Source: Methanobacteriota archaeon
Lineage (GTDB): Archaea > Thermoplasmatota > E2 > DHVEG-1
DNA length: 33,437 nucleotides
Reading direction: 5' to 3'
Assembly (NCBI GenBank): GCA_903877165.1
Contig: CAIRCU010000025.1
Coordinates: 1 to 33,437 of the forward strand
In this document: positions 15,162 to 22,682 of the stretch, piece after piece
Layout: each line of letters begins with the position of its first letter
Numbering within the stretch: position 1 is the stretch's first letter
Notes under the pieces: model-generated
What the model was told of the DNA's origin: nothing
Seen by the model: only the letters and a program-made list of their open reading frames with translations
Database searches by the model: none
Made by a program: the position numbers and the translations under genes

Positions 15162-16313
15162 ATGGCTCCACGACGCAATGATTTTGACGTGCTCAGAGTC
15201 GTCTGCACCGCCTCCATCTTCCTCTTCCACTGCTTCTGTATCTTCGCGGTCTCAAATTTTTTCATTTCGAACGATGAGACCAGTCTGGTATTCTATGTTC
15301 TCACCGCCCTCATGCTGGTGTGGATGCTGCCCGTGTTCTTCATCATCTCAGGACGGGTCACGTACTATTCACTGGGGCGCGTCAATGCCGGGGCCCTGCT
15401 GAAGACTCGCTTCCTCAAATATATGGTCCCGTTCCTCTTCGGAGTGTTCACCTTCTGCGCGATCATCATCTACCTTACCATGGTGTTCTACCACCAGTAC
15501 TCCGGTAGTTTGTTATCGTTTTACGTCAACGAGTACTTTCACGGCTTGTACGGCTTTGGCGGCAACTTCTCCTTCCTGGGAAACCACCTCTGGTACCTCC
15601 TGTACCTCTTCCTCTTCACGGCCATTATCCTGCTGCTCGCCCGACTGTTCCCCTGGGGCAAATGGAAACAGATGTTCCACAGATGGCTTTCGGTGTTTCA
15701 GAAGCCTGGGGCGGTGTTCCTGCTGAGCATCCCGGTAATCCTCACGACCCAAGTCAACTTCATCGAACCGCTGGTGTTTGGCAGGACCGGCACCGGCGGC
15801 TGGAACATCCTGACGCACTTCGTGTTCTTCGCACTCGGCATTCTCTTCTCCTACGACTCGCGATTCGACGATATCATCGACCGCCATTGAAAGGTCTCCG
15901 CTGTCCTTGCGGTGGTACTCATCGCTATCTACGCATGGCTGCTGACCGATATGCCATACTACGACACCCTGCTGTCTTGGCTCAAATCCATCCTGCTTGG
16001 GCTGGCTGGTTTCACCTCGGTCATTGCGATCTTCGGGTTCTCCCATCGACACATCACACGGGCGCCGCGGAACATAGAAAAACTCAACGAAGGAGTCCTG
16101 CCGTTCTACATCCTCCACTTCCCGATCGTAATCATCTACGGGTTCTTCATCGTGCAACTGAACCTAGGTCTCCTCCCGAAACTCGCCATGATCATCGGGT
16201 TCTCATTCCTGACGATCGTGGCATTGTTCATGATCATAAAGCGGGTCACCGTCCTGCGGTTCCTGTTCGGCATGAAGATGCGTCAGAAGAAGGACGCCGA
16301 GGGGGAGATTTGA
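15162..16313 (+). pseudogene. Acyltransferase-3 family membrane protein interrupted by an in-frame TGA
   Basis: Two frames in the same phase (15162-15890 and 15891-16313) together give about 383 residues with the plan of OafA/acyltransferase-3 proteins. The N-terminus has RRNDFDVLRVVCTASIFLFH with the catalytic-type His, FFIISGR follows the third helix, and about ten membrane helices run up to the end, including PFYILHFPIVIIYGFFI near the C-terminus. The frame is broken once, at TGA 15888-15890 (after ...DIIDRH), and continues without frameshift. A TGG-to-TGA change would explain it. Other genes here use TGA as stop, so UGA is not reassigned. The last codons and the stop (TGA 16311-16313) lie in the tRNA-derived att repeat, so this gene originally ended antisense to the tRNA-Ser 3' end. 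Confidence 0.75.
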
Positions 16314-16349
16314 ACTCCCGCGAGGAACAAGCCCCACGAGCTCTCCAGG
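16286..16349. repeat. attachment-site copy distal to the tRNA (partial tRNA-Ser duplicate)
   Basis: Matches 17632-17695 at 63 of 64 positions, with 55 bp perfect (16295-16349). It corresponds to nucleotides 32-85 of the tRNA-Ser plus about 10 bases beyond its 3' end. It has no 5' half, so it is not a functional tRNA. Confidence 0.93.
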
Positions 16350-16690
16350 GTCGAATCTCTCCTGTTGAAATTAGCAAACAACAACTCAAGGAGTTCTTAT
16401 CACTACGGGAAATCGAAGGATTATGTACTGATTGGTTAAACGGTATAAACAGATATCTTGAGAGATACCTAAACTATGTAAATTGGAGTGCAGACCGAGA
16501 GAAGACTATTGAATATCTAAAACTGGAATTGAAGCAGTGCTCAATGTCTACCTATAGAAAAAAGACGTACCAGATTCGGAAGTTCCTAGAGTTTTGTGGG
16601 CATCATTGGATTCATGAGGTTAAACTTCCACAGGACACTCAAGGTACTACCGCTGGTATCGCAGGTTTCAAGGTGAACGTGCAGTTTTAA
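16296..16690 (+). pseudogene. Integrase C-terminal portion, int(C), truncated before the catalytic domain
   Basis: Read in the phase that enters from the att repeat (codon CGC at 16295), it gives a 19-residue tRNA-antisense linker. A helical stretch follows: KQQLKEFLSLREIEGLCTDW, ERYLNYVNWSADREKTIEYL and YRKKTYQIRKFLEFCGHHWI, up to VKLP. This is the N-terminal core-binding (SAM-like) domain of archaeal tyrosine recombinases of the type found in integrated plasmids and viruses. Similarity ends near 16631; the remaining residues to the stop at 16690 look unrelated. The catalytic Arg, His and Tyr segments are missing. In the circular element this piece would follow directly after the ribbon-helix-helix segment at 17491. 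Confidence 0.82.
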
Positions 16691-17365
16691 CAAGGACAAC
16701 AGGTAAAGACCAGAGTTCCAACCCGTAGTCGTCTCCGTGCTGATCGTTCGTCTGTCGCTGGTTACATGGGCACTGACAAGGCCGAGTTTATAATGGTCAT
16801 TTGGGTCGCTGACGAGTAAGCCGAGATAATTGTAATCAGGCCAGTCCTTAATCCTGGGGGCGGTTTTCGGTAATGCATCACTTTTCAGAGCGTTTCCATG
16901 ATTGTCGATGAGGAACCATTCAATTCCACTCACCACTAGTCCGTTTGAAAGCCGGAGATTATTGTTACTGACGGCCTGATATTCATCGATACCATAACAA
17001 TTATTCACAATATGAATCTGAAAATCGCTATCACTTGCATTCGATTGGAAGATGAGGCCGTTGACTTCCATCGTCATCCCGCATGGAGGAGAATTGAACA
17101 AATAACTCCCCGACCATGGATCAGGGATACTATCAGGGGTAGATGGGTCATATGTATATTTTCCTGTAATGGTATCGTTGACATGGATGGTGCCTCCCAG
17201 TAGATCGTTTTTGTCATCAATCTGATACACCTTGGCAACGACTTTGATGGTTATCAGACTGTGGGATGGTAAGGTCGTTTTTCTTTCATTTGGGAGACCA
17301 GTCGCGGAGAATACGGTTAGGCTAAGAAGCATACACATAATTATACCGATGATTTTGAGTTTCAT
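16586..17365 (-). CDS. Secreted protein of unknown function, cargo of the element remnant
   Basis: A 259-residue protein. The signal peptide is at 1-23 (KLK followed by a hydrophobic run, cleavage near FSATG). The mature part is beta-rich: GGTIHVNDTITGKYTYDPST, PDPWSGSYLFNSPPCGMTME, and an Asn-rich stretch with NNLRLSNG. The pattern resembles small exported proteins that often carry PEP-CTERM-type tails in bacteria; no sorting tail is seen here. AAAGGAGG stands 7 nt before the ATG, the clearest ribosome-binding site in the window. The last 35 codons (16586-16690) are antisense to the integrase fragment, so the natural C-terminus was probably lost at the deletion junction. Alternatively it is a resident gene caught in the element. 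Confidence 0.7.
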   Translation of the reverse strand: MKLKIIGIIMCMLLSLTVFSATGLPNERKTTLPSHSLITIKVVAKVYQIDDKNDLLGGTIHVNDTITGKYTYDPSTPDSIPDPWSGSYLFNSPPCGMTMEVNGLIFQSNASDSDFQIHIVNNCYGIDEYQAVSNNNLRLSNGLVVSGIEWFLIDNHGNALKSDALPKTAPRIKDWPDYNYLGLLVSDPNDHYKLGLVSAHVTSDRRTISTETTTGWNSGLYLLSLLKLHVHLETCDTSGSTLSVLWKFNLMNPMMPTKL

Positions 17366-17490
17366 TGTTCTTCCTCCTTTAGAAGTATATAACTGATACC
17401 GTTTCTCATATTAATAAATATAATGTCTAGTTTATTATAACCGTTTCACATGAGGGGGGATACTTAACCAAGAATACGTATAGAACAGGT

Positions 17491-17695
17491 ATGACCAAAC
17501 GTAGACTTACATTGACTATCAATGAGGATTTGTTGGGTAAGACTCGTTATAATGATATCAACCTCAGCTCTTTCTTAAAGATTTAACTCAGGAGATATAT
17601 TGCATATATAGAAGGAAAGCAGTGTTATCAGGAAGAAGAACGCCGAGGGGGAGATTTGAACTCCCGCGAGGAACAAGCCCCACGAGCTCTCCAGG
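17491..17695 (+). pseudogene. Ribbon-helix-helix segment of the split integrase, int(N), with an in-frame TAA
   Basis: ATG 17491 gives MTKRRLTLTINEDLLGK, then INLSSFLKI and a TAA (17584-17586). In the same phase it continues LRRYIAYIEGKQCYQEEE and then the tRNA-antisense linker RRGGDLNSREEQAPRALQ up to the end of the repeat (reading on to TGA 17713-17715 in the chromosomal tRNA part). The beta strand plus INLSSFLE-like helix followed by LRxYIAxIEG is the pattern of archaeal CcdA/CopG-like ribbon-helix-helix proteins. The TAA replaces what is usually a charged residue and is probably a nonsense mutation. This is the 5' part of the integrase gene left next to the intact tRNA. Confidence 0.8.
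17632..17695. repeat. attachment-site copy within the intact tRNA-Ser
   Basis: Counterpart of 16286-16349 (one mismatch, at 17639). The perfect part, 17641-17695, runs from the tRNA 3' end to the anticodon stem/loop border (tRNA nucleotide 32). Confidence 0.93.
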
Positions 17696-17726
17696 CTCGC
17701 GCCGTACCGGTCTGAGCCACCTCGGC
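17642..17726 (-). tRNA. tRNA-Ser (anticodon GGA)
   Basis: 85 nt on the minus strand. Acceptor strands GCCGAGG and CCTCGGC pair fully. The anticodon stem CGAGC/GCTCG encloses the loop CTGGAGA with anticodon GGA (17690-17692). A long variable arm, typical of Ser, precedes the T arm GGGAG-TTCAAAT-CTCCC. CCA is not encoded. It begins 35 nt after the stop of cbf5 on the same strand, so it may be transcribed as the tail of that operon. The 3' part serves as attachment site for the element described above and is restored by it. Confidence 0.96.
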
Positions 17727-17761
17727 AAAAAACCAGGAGGGTGTACCCCTCGCCTTCTTAT

Positions 17762-18754
17762 CTATTTTTTCCATACGGACGGATACGTCCCTTTGTTCAT
17801 GAGCACCCGCTCAAGGACAGCGGCGATGCCCTGGTCCTTCTGCAGCACCTCTTCAGTGGACAACTGCATCGTCACCAGCGCGATGCCTTCGCCTTTCAGC
17901 GTCATCGCCGCAGCGATGTCACCTTTCTTGATATCCGAGTCGACTTCAACGATCCCGGGGACCGCGAGGTTCGCCCCATGACAGAGTGCGTCGACCGCGG
18001 AATCACGCACGACGACCTTTGGGATGCTACCCAAGAGATATTCCATGGGTCTGAGCACGGCCTTCATCCTGCTGTTATCATTGTCCTCATGCCAGAACAC
18101 GTAGGCGTCCTTGACTTCCTGTAGCTTCACGAGTGAGGATTCGATAATATGCCCGACTTTCGTGCGGCGCAACTCCATTAACTGTGCACCCGCACCAAGC
18201 TTCCTGCCGATATCCACGCATAGCGTCCGGATGTAGGTCCCCGCCTCACAGCCGACCGTGAACAGGACTTCGGTGCCTTGGATCTCCATGACGTCAAGGT
18301 AATAGATCTGCCGTTTCCGCCGGACCCGTTTCACCGCGGAGCGCAGGGGCGGCATTTGGGTGACTTCCCCGACGAACCCCTCCATGGTCGTGCGGACCAC
18401 GGCAGGGTCGAACTGTTTATGCAGCTTCATGAGGGCAACATACTCTTTACCCGCGGGCAACAAAGCCTGAAGGGCACGCGAGGCGTCCCCGACGCCGATA
18501 GGTAAAACGCCGGTGACCGCGGGGTCCAAAGTGCCGTGATGACCAATCTTATCGACATGGAGGATCTCTTTGACCCAGGAATCGACCTGATGCGAGGTCG
18601 GGCCGCAGGGTTTATCAAGACAAAGACAGCCGTTAGATAAAAGATCCGAAGCGCCTCGCTCGTCAGGTCGTTTCCCATAATGCGGGTTGGTCTTGGCCAT
18701 GACCTTGATGAGACGTTTTCGTTCGTGCTGCGACGGCAACCGATGCTCAGTCAT
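17762..18754 (-). CDS. cbf5: tRNA/rRNA pseudouridine synthase Cbf5 (TruB/dyskerin family)
   Basis: A 330-residue protein. In archaea it is the catalytic subunit of H/ACA ribonucleoproteins and also makes pseudouridine 55 in tRNA. The N-terminal region has CLDKPCGPTSHQVDSWVK, then GHHGTLDPAVTGVLPIG with the catalytic Asp at 77. The RTKVGHIIESSLVKLQE region follows. The C-terminal PUA domain (about 245-325) binds the ACA or CCA end. A GTG at 18775 is in frame, but a TATA box (TATAAGTG, 18773-18780) sits exactly there and predicts a leaderless start at ATG 18754, so that is used. It is followed by tRNA-Ser. Confidence 0.93.
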   Translation of the reverse strand: MTEHRLPSQHERKRLIKVMAKTNPHYGKRPDERGASDLLSNGCLCLDKPCGPTSHQVDSWVKEILHVDKIGHHGTLDPAVTGVLPIGVGDASRALQALLPAGKEYVALMKLHKQFDPAVVRTTMEGFVGEVTQMPPLRSAVKRVRRKRQIYYLDVMEIQGTEVLFTVGCEAGTYIRTLCVDIGRKLGAGAQLMELRRTKVGHIIESSLVKLQEVKDAYVFWHEDNDNSRMKAVLRPMEYLLGSIPKVVVRDSAVDALCHGANLAVPGIVEVDSDIKKGDIAAAMTLKGEGIALVTMQLSTEEVLQKDQGIAAVLERVLMNKGTYPSVWKK

Positions 18755-18772
18755 CCCTACCCTCAAAGAATA

Positions 18773-18780
18773 CACTTATA
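18773..18780 (-). promoter_or_regulatory. TATA box of cbf5
   Basis: TATAAGTG on the minus strand, 20-26 nt before ATG 18754. It lies between cmk and cbf5, so cbf5 has its own promoter in addition to any read-through. Confidence 0.55.
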
Positions 18781-18793
18781 AAAAACTCACTGG

Positions 18794-19324
18794 TCACCGT
18801 TTTGGGATACGGGCGAGGATCCGATCCACGATTTCCTCGGGGGGGAGAGGGGCTGTGTCCACGATGACATCGTAGATGGAGGTGTCGCTTACATCGATGC
18901 CGTAGAACTTCTTGTACCGTGCGGCCTCGCTGCGCTCCCGCGCCTCTATTTCCTGACGCCGCCGTGCGTACTCCCCGCTTTCCCGTTTCACGATGCGAGA
19001 GACGCGCGTATCGAAATCAGCGGTGAGAAGGACTTTGAACGCAGGGATATGGTTACGGACCGCAAGCCAGCCAGCGATCCGCCCTTCGAGGAGGACATCC
19101 CCCTGCCTCAGCACCTGGACCTGATAGTCATCCAGCTCCCTGTCGACCTCAGGGTGCAGTTCGCAATATGACCCGAACTGCTCCAGGCTCATCTTATGCT
19201 TCTGGGCAAGGGAACGGAAGATCTCACCAGAATAGACGTACCTCACCGCCAGCTTCTTGTGAAGCAGCTGCGCAACCGTCGTCTTCCCAGTCCCCGGAAG
19301 ACCGCTCAGCGTCACGACCGTCAT
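18794..19324 (-). CDS. cmk: Cytidylate kinase, archaeal type
   Basis: A 176-residue P-loop kinase that phosphorylates CMP and dCMP. GLPGTGKTT at 8-16 is the P-loop; VLLEGRIAGWLA and DTRVSRIVKRE are the nucleotide-binding and lid elements of the short archaeal Cmk. It lies after the DUF106 gene with an 18-nt gap, in the usual place in the archaeal SecY neighbourhood. In many archaea L34e precedes and L14e follows this gene; neither is present here. Confidence 0.92.
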   Translation of the reverse strand: MTVVTLSGLPGTGKTTVAQLLHKKLAVRYVYSGEIFRSLAQKHKMSLEQFGSYCELHPEVDRELDDYQVQVLRQGDVLLEGRIAGWLAVRNHIPAFKVLLTADFDTRVSRIVKRESGEYARRRQEIEARERSEAARYKKFYGIDVSDTSIYDVIVDTAPLPPEEIVDRILARIPKR

Positions 19325-19342
19325 GCTTTCACGTGCACACTG

Positions 19343-20002
19343 TTATGTCGCCGTGGATTTCCCACGCAGGCCTTTCCACCATGCAGACCAGGTGATCCAC
19401 CGCAACAACTGCCGGATGATACTGCCGGCGAGGAACGAGAAGACTAGGTACAAGAAGAACCAGTTCGAGATCAGCACCGTACGCCCGAATAACGACACAT
19501 GCGTGGCCCACGGGGTCGTGAAGTTCACATACGTCACCTGACCCAGGTAGTACGTCAACCAGATGAAAATCGGGGCGATGAAGACGAACAGGAACAGCAT
19601 GGCCTTCATGGTCCCACCCGATGCCTGCGTCGACAGCTTCATGATCTCCGGCTGCATCTTCATCAGCTTCTGCATCCGGTTCGTGTTGCCTTCGCGACGA
19701 GCCTTGGTCATCTCCTTTTGGAACGCCCGCTGAACCTCCTGGGCTTTCCCCATCGCACGCCAATCCGTGAACAGATGAGTCAACAACGAAGAGAGGAACA
19801 CGACGATGATCCCGGAGACAAGGATGGTCATCAGCGGATTCCGACCGCCGAAACCGATTATCGGGGCCAGGATCGCATTCAACCCCAATGCAATGAACGT
19901 ACGGATCCCGGGGCTTGCGAACACGAACATAAAGACAAAGAGCAGCACCATGATGAGAAGCAGCTGCCCGGCCTGTTGACCCCGAGCATCCATCTTCCTC
20001 AT
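19343..20002 (-). CDS. DUF106/EMC3-TMCO1 family membrane protein (archaeal Oxa1/YidC-like)
   Basis: A 219-residue protein with a membrane helix near 13-30, one at about 60-78, a cytosolic helical hairpin (about 85-125) and two or three helices after 130. The hairpin is rich in Lys, Arg, Gln and Met, with QRAFQKEMTKARREGNTNRM and KMQPEIM. This is the layout of DUF106 proteins, the archaeal relatives of Oxa1/YidC insertases that accept nascent membrane proteins at the ribosome. Its start codon overlaps the adkA stop by 4 nt (ATGA), and it is one of the standard genes downstream of SecY. Confidence 0.9.
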   Translation of the reverse strand: MRKMDARGQQAGQLLLIMVLLFVFMFVFASPGIRTFIALGLNAILAPIIGFGGRNPLMTILVSGIIVVFLSSLLTHLFTDWRAMGKAQEVQRAFQKEMTKARREGNTNRMQKLMKMQPEIMKLSTQASGGTMKAMLFLFVFIAPIFIWLTYYLGQVTYVNFTTPWATHVSLFGRTVLISNWFFLYLVFSFLAGSIIRQLLRWITWSAWWKGLRGKSTAT

Positions 20003-20547
20003 CGGATCACCGGCTCCGCCTGCTTCACCGCATCATCCAAGCCGTTGTCATGGTTGTAGACGATCTTGACGGTCGCCCCGGTCAACGCCGCGTACGCCAT
20101 AGCCGCTGCTCGGTTCACGAACTGATGCTCCGCGATCTGCTCCTTCGTGTCAGGGTCGCGGTTCCGCGTCGTGTCACGGGCGCGCCTACCATAGATTTCA
20201 CCAGGGTCAGCCTCGACAAGGACGATCGACATCGGCTTCAACTCTCTCAGCACCCATTCCGGGAGCCCAGGCAGGTAGCCCTGAGGCGTCTTGATCGTGC
20301 AATGGGTGTCAACAATCACGTTACCCATGCGCCCGATGCGCTGCGCGGTCTTGACCTGCAAGTCGCGCTGCTGAGCGAGCGTCAGCTTCCGCATCTCATC
20401 GCGGTTCTTGACGAGTTTTTGTTCGAGCGCGATTTCACTCATGACCGTACCAAAGGTCACGAACTGGATGTCCATGCCTTCCGCTGCCTTCTTCATGACG
20501 GTAGTCTTCCCCACCCCGGGGATGCCGGTGACGACGATGACGCCCAT
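19999..20547 (-). CDS. adkA: Adenylate kinase, archaeal AdkA type
   Basis: A 182-residue protein catalysing AMP plus ATP to 2 ADP. The P-loop GIPGVGKTT is at 8-16. FVTFGTVMSEIA, NVIVDTHCTIKTPQGYLPGL and the Arg-rich lid YGRRARDTTRNRDPDT are characteristic of the trimeric archaeal AdkA, distinct from bacterial Adk. It stands between secY (12-nt gap) and the DUF106 gene (4-nt overlap). Confidence 0.94.
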   Translation of the reverse strand: MGVIVVTGIPGVGKTTVMKKAAEGMDIQFVTFGTVMSEIALEQKLVKNRDEMRKLTLAQQRDLQVKTAQRIGRMGNVIVDTHCTIKTPQGYLPGLPEWVLRELKPMSIVLVEADPGEIYGRRARDTTRNRDPDTKEQIAEHQFVNRAAAMAYAALTGATVKIVYNHDNGLDDAVKQAEPVIR

Positions 20548-20559
20548 GCGGTTCTCCTG

Positions 20560-22107
20560 CTACTCAGCGCCGAAGAAGCTACGCAGGATCGGGTGCATCT
20601 CCATAGCCTGTTCTTTGGCGATTTGCTCATAGAGTTGAATCATGATGCCTGCCGTCAGGAGCACGCCAGTCCCACTGGCGTTGCCGACCGTGCCGATCGC
20701 ATCTGCGGAGGCCGCCAGCGCACCGACCATTGCACCTCCGATGACGGTGACGACAGGAATATAGCGTTCCAGGACGCGTGACAGGACGCGCGGATCCCGA
20801 CGGAACCCGGGCATGACCATCCCTGATCCTTGGATCTGTTTGGCGACCGCTTGGGGTCCCATGTCGGTCGTCTCAATCCAGAACTTGGCGAACAGGATGG
20901 ACCCGCCAATCATGAGCGTGAAGTATATCAGAGCCTTTGCGGCAAACTGCCATGGCGCATGACCACCCGACCCCCCGGAGAGAATCGGCATCAGCCATGT
21001 ATTCACGCCATTGAGGTTTGACAGATACCACGCTCCTCCACCGACGGGTGCTGTAGACCCTGTCGAGGTGTCATAGATACCAATCCACCACTGTTTCCCG
21101 AGGATTGGCAGGTTGCTGAGCGCCGGATGGGTGTAGAACAGCAGCGCGAACATGTTGATGTTCGCAAGCAACGCTGACATCAGGATGACGGGGATGTTGG
21201 AGGAGTAGATGAGGCGAATCGGGTAGCGGCCTCGCGCGCCACGGACGGTGGCATGCGCCAGCGGCAGTTCGATGCGTGAAGACTCCGTGTACGTGACGAT
21301 GAAGAAGATGGCTATCGTTCCAATCAATGGGACGAGGGCGTTCACGTGTCCGCCGTGTCCCAGGAAGATGATCTGGAAGCCGCCGTCGACCATGTCTCCG
21401 ATACTCATATGCGTGGCGAGGTAATAGGTCCCAGGGATGGTTCCGGCTGGTGGATTCGAGATGCTGACTGCTTGGGTCGCGGAGGCTGGGATCCAGTTGA
21501 AGACCCCGGTGAAGATCTGCTGGGAGACCCCTGCGGCGATAAACAGGGAGATACCAGAGCCGATACCCCATTTGGAGATGAGTTCATCCATGAGGAAGAC
21601 GAGGTAGGCGCCGAGGAAGAGCTGCAGGATGATGATGATGTCCGCTAGGGTTCGTCCACCCACGAGATTAATAAGGCCTTGGCTGGGGCTGAGGTACCCA
21701 TAGACTTGGGGGATGGCCTCGACGAAGATCATGACGATGACCAGGACTTTTTGGCTGCCTTGGTAAATCGATTTGTCCTCTTCCTTGGTGAGGTCGAGCT
21801 TGATGATTTTAGCGCCGACGAAGAGCTGAAGGATAATTGAAGCAGTGACGATGGGTCCTATTCCTAGGTGCATGATGGAACCCGATGCTCCGGACATGAT
21901 GGCGCGGTAACTGGCGAACATGTCCAAGACGGTCCCTGTCACTCCATAGATCATGACGTTGGTGAGAGTGAAAAACAGGATGAGACAAAGGACAGTCCAA
22001 AGGATTTTGGTTCGGAAGTTGACGTGGACTTCGGGTTTGGAGACCGCGGGCCAGCGTTCAACGATTGGTTTTAGCAAATAGAGTCGGCTTTTCTTTTCCT
22101 CTGCCAT
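20560..22107 (-). CDS. secY: Protein translocase subunit SecY (Sec61 alpha homologue)
   Basis: A 515-residue polytopic protein forming the protein-conducting channel. The N-terminal LYLLKPIVERWPAVSKPE and the first helix are followed by SGSIMHLGIGPIVTASIILQ (plug/TM2 region). TYTESSRIELPLAHA and YPIRLIYSSNIPVILMSALL follow in the TM6-TM7 region, with the cytoplasmic loop that docks the ribosome. The C-terminal GSGMVMPGFRRDPRVLSRVL precedes the last two helices. About ten membrane segments are visible. It follows uL15 with a 12-nt gap, the conserved archaeal order. Confidence 0.96.
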   Translation of the reverse strand: MAEEKKSRLYLLKPIVERWPAVSKPEVHVNFRTKILWTVLCLILFFTLTNVMIYGVTGTVLDMFASYRAIMSGASGSIMHLGIGPIVTASIILQLFVGAKIIKLDLTKEEDKSIYQGSQKVLVIVMIFVEAIPQVYGYLSPSQGLINLVGGRTLADIIIILQLFLGAYLVFLMDELISKWGIGSGISLFIAAGVSQQIFTGVFNWIPASATQAVSISNPPAGTIPGTYYLATHMSIGDMVDGGFQIIFLGHGGHVNALVPLIGTIAIFFIVTYTESSRIELPLAHATVRGARGRYPIRLIYSSNIPVILMSALLANINMFALLFYTHPALSNLPILGKQWWIGIYDTSTGSTAPVGGGAWYLSNLNGVNTWLMPILSGGSGGHAPWQFAAKALIYFTLMIGGSILFAKFWIETTDMGPQAVAKQIQGSGMVMPGFRRDPRVLSRVLERYIPVVTVIGGAMVGALAASADAIGTVGNASGTGVLLTAGIMIQLYEQIAKEQAMEMHPILRSFFGAE

Positions 22108-22119
22108 AAGTCTTCAACC

Positions 22120-22518
22120 TTACTTTTTTGGGAGTTGGACTTCTCCTCCCTTTGCCGCAATCTTCTCGACTGCTTTTGGAGAAGCGGAGTTAACGGTGAT
22201 CGTATAGGCACTCATGACGTGTCCGGCGCCAAGGAGTTTATCGTAACCGTCGTCGGTGAGGTTGACGTGTTTTTTACCAGGGTATCGTTCGTCGAGGTCT
22301 CCGACGTTGATGATCTTGTCGCGTTTAATGAGGCTGGGGTCCCGTGTGAAGCCGTGGACGCCGAAATGGTCGGGGTCGTACTTCAGCATCTCGAGAAAAC
22401 GGTGCTTGTGCAGACCGGCGTTGCCACGTCCTCCTCGGAGGCCGGCGCCGCGGCCGCCCTTTTTCCCTTTCCCATGGGTCATGGAGCCTCGGAATCGTTT
22501 TGTCTTTGTCCGTGCCAC
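22120..22518 (-). CDS. rpl15: 50S ribosomal protein uL15
   Basis: A 132-residue protein beginning VARTKTKRFRGSMTHGKGKK, then the Gly/Arg-rich GGRGAGLRGGRGNAGLHKHR and a globular C-terminal part with VHGFTRDPSL and VNSASPKAVEKIAAKGG. This is the archaeal L15 layout. The start is GTG 22518, where the family's N-terminus begins; GTG 22527 is also possible. The frame stays open far upstream to 22809, but that part overlaps the neighbouring methylase gene and has no ribosomal character. Nothing ribosomal lies upstream, so the conserved S5-L30-L15 order is broken here. Confidence 0.93.
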   Translation of the reverse strand: MARTKTKRFRGSMTHGKGKKGGRGAGLRGGRGNAGLHKHRFLEMLKYDPDHFGVHGFTRDPSLIKRDKIINVGDLDERYPGKKHVNLTDDGYDKLLGAGHVMSAYTITVNSASPKAVEKIAAKGGEVQLPKK

Positions 22519-22682
22519 TGTGATCACTATCCCTTTGTTGAATTCATGCGGTTGAGTCGAAAGCAGATATTGTACATCGTTATTAGCCTTTCGGGTACTG
22601 CTCCCTGGTCGTCTGCCCCCGATTGGATACCGAGAATAAGTTGGGGTTAATAAAACTTCTAGTAGACGACTAGTATCGTGAA

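Larger units (their letters stand above)
16296..17695 (+). mobile_element. Remnant of an SSV-type integrated element in tRNA-Ser(GGA)
   Basis: The repeat unit is 1346 bp, bounded by direct copies of the tRNA-Ser 3' part. Inside are the separated halves of one integrase gene at the two ends, a secreted-protein gene between them, and a base composition lower in G+C than the flanks. Joining the right end (17491-17641) through the repeat to the left end (16296 onward) keeps a single codon phase. This is what is expected if the attachment site lies within the integrase gene and integration splits it. The integrase catalytic domain is absent, so the element is deleted internally and cannot excise by itself. 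Confidence 0.85.

Noticed and set aside
15888-15890. TGA as a selenocysteine or reassigned codon
   Set aside because: No selenocysteine-family protein or SECIS-like structure was recognised, and TGA ends other clear genes in the window (for example 11124, 13390, 32814).
15662-16295. First part of a 342-codon plus-strand frame ending at 16690
   Set aside because: Before the att repeat it is only an out-of-phase shadow of the acyltransferase gene; only the part from 16296 on is integrase.
16296-16349. Second tRNA-Ser gene
   Set aside because: Only nucleotides 32-85 are present; there is no 5' acceptor strand or D arm.
22659-22673. CTAGT-AGACG-ACTAG inverted repeat as terminator or operator
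   Set aside because: A 5-bp stem without a following T tract is too weak to support a call.
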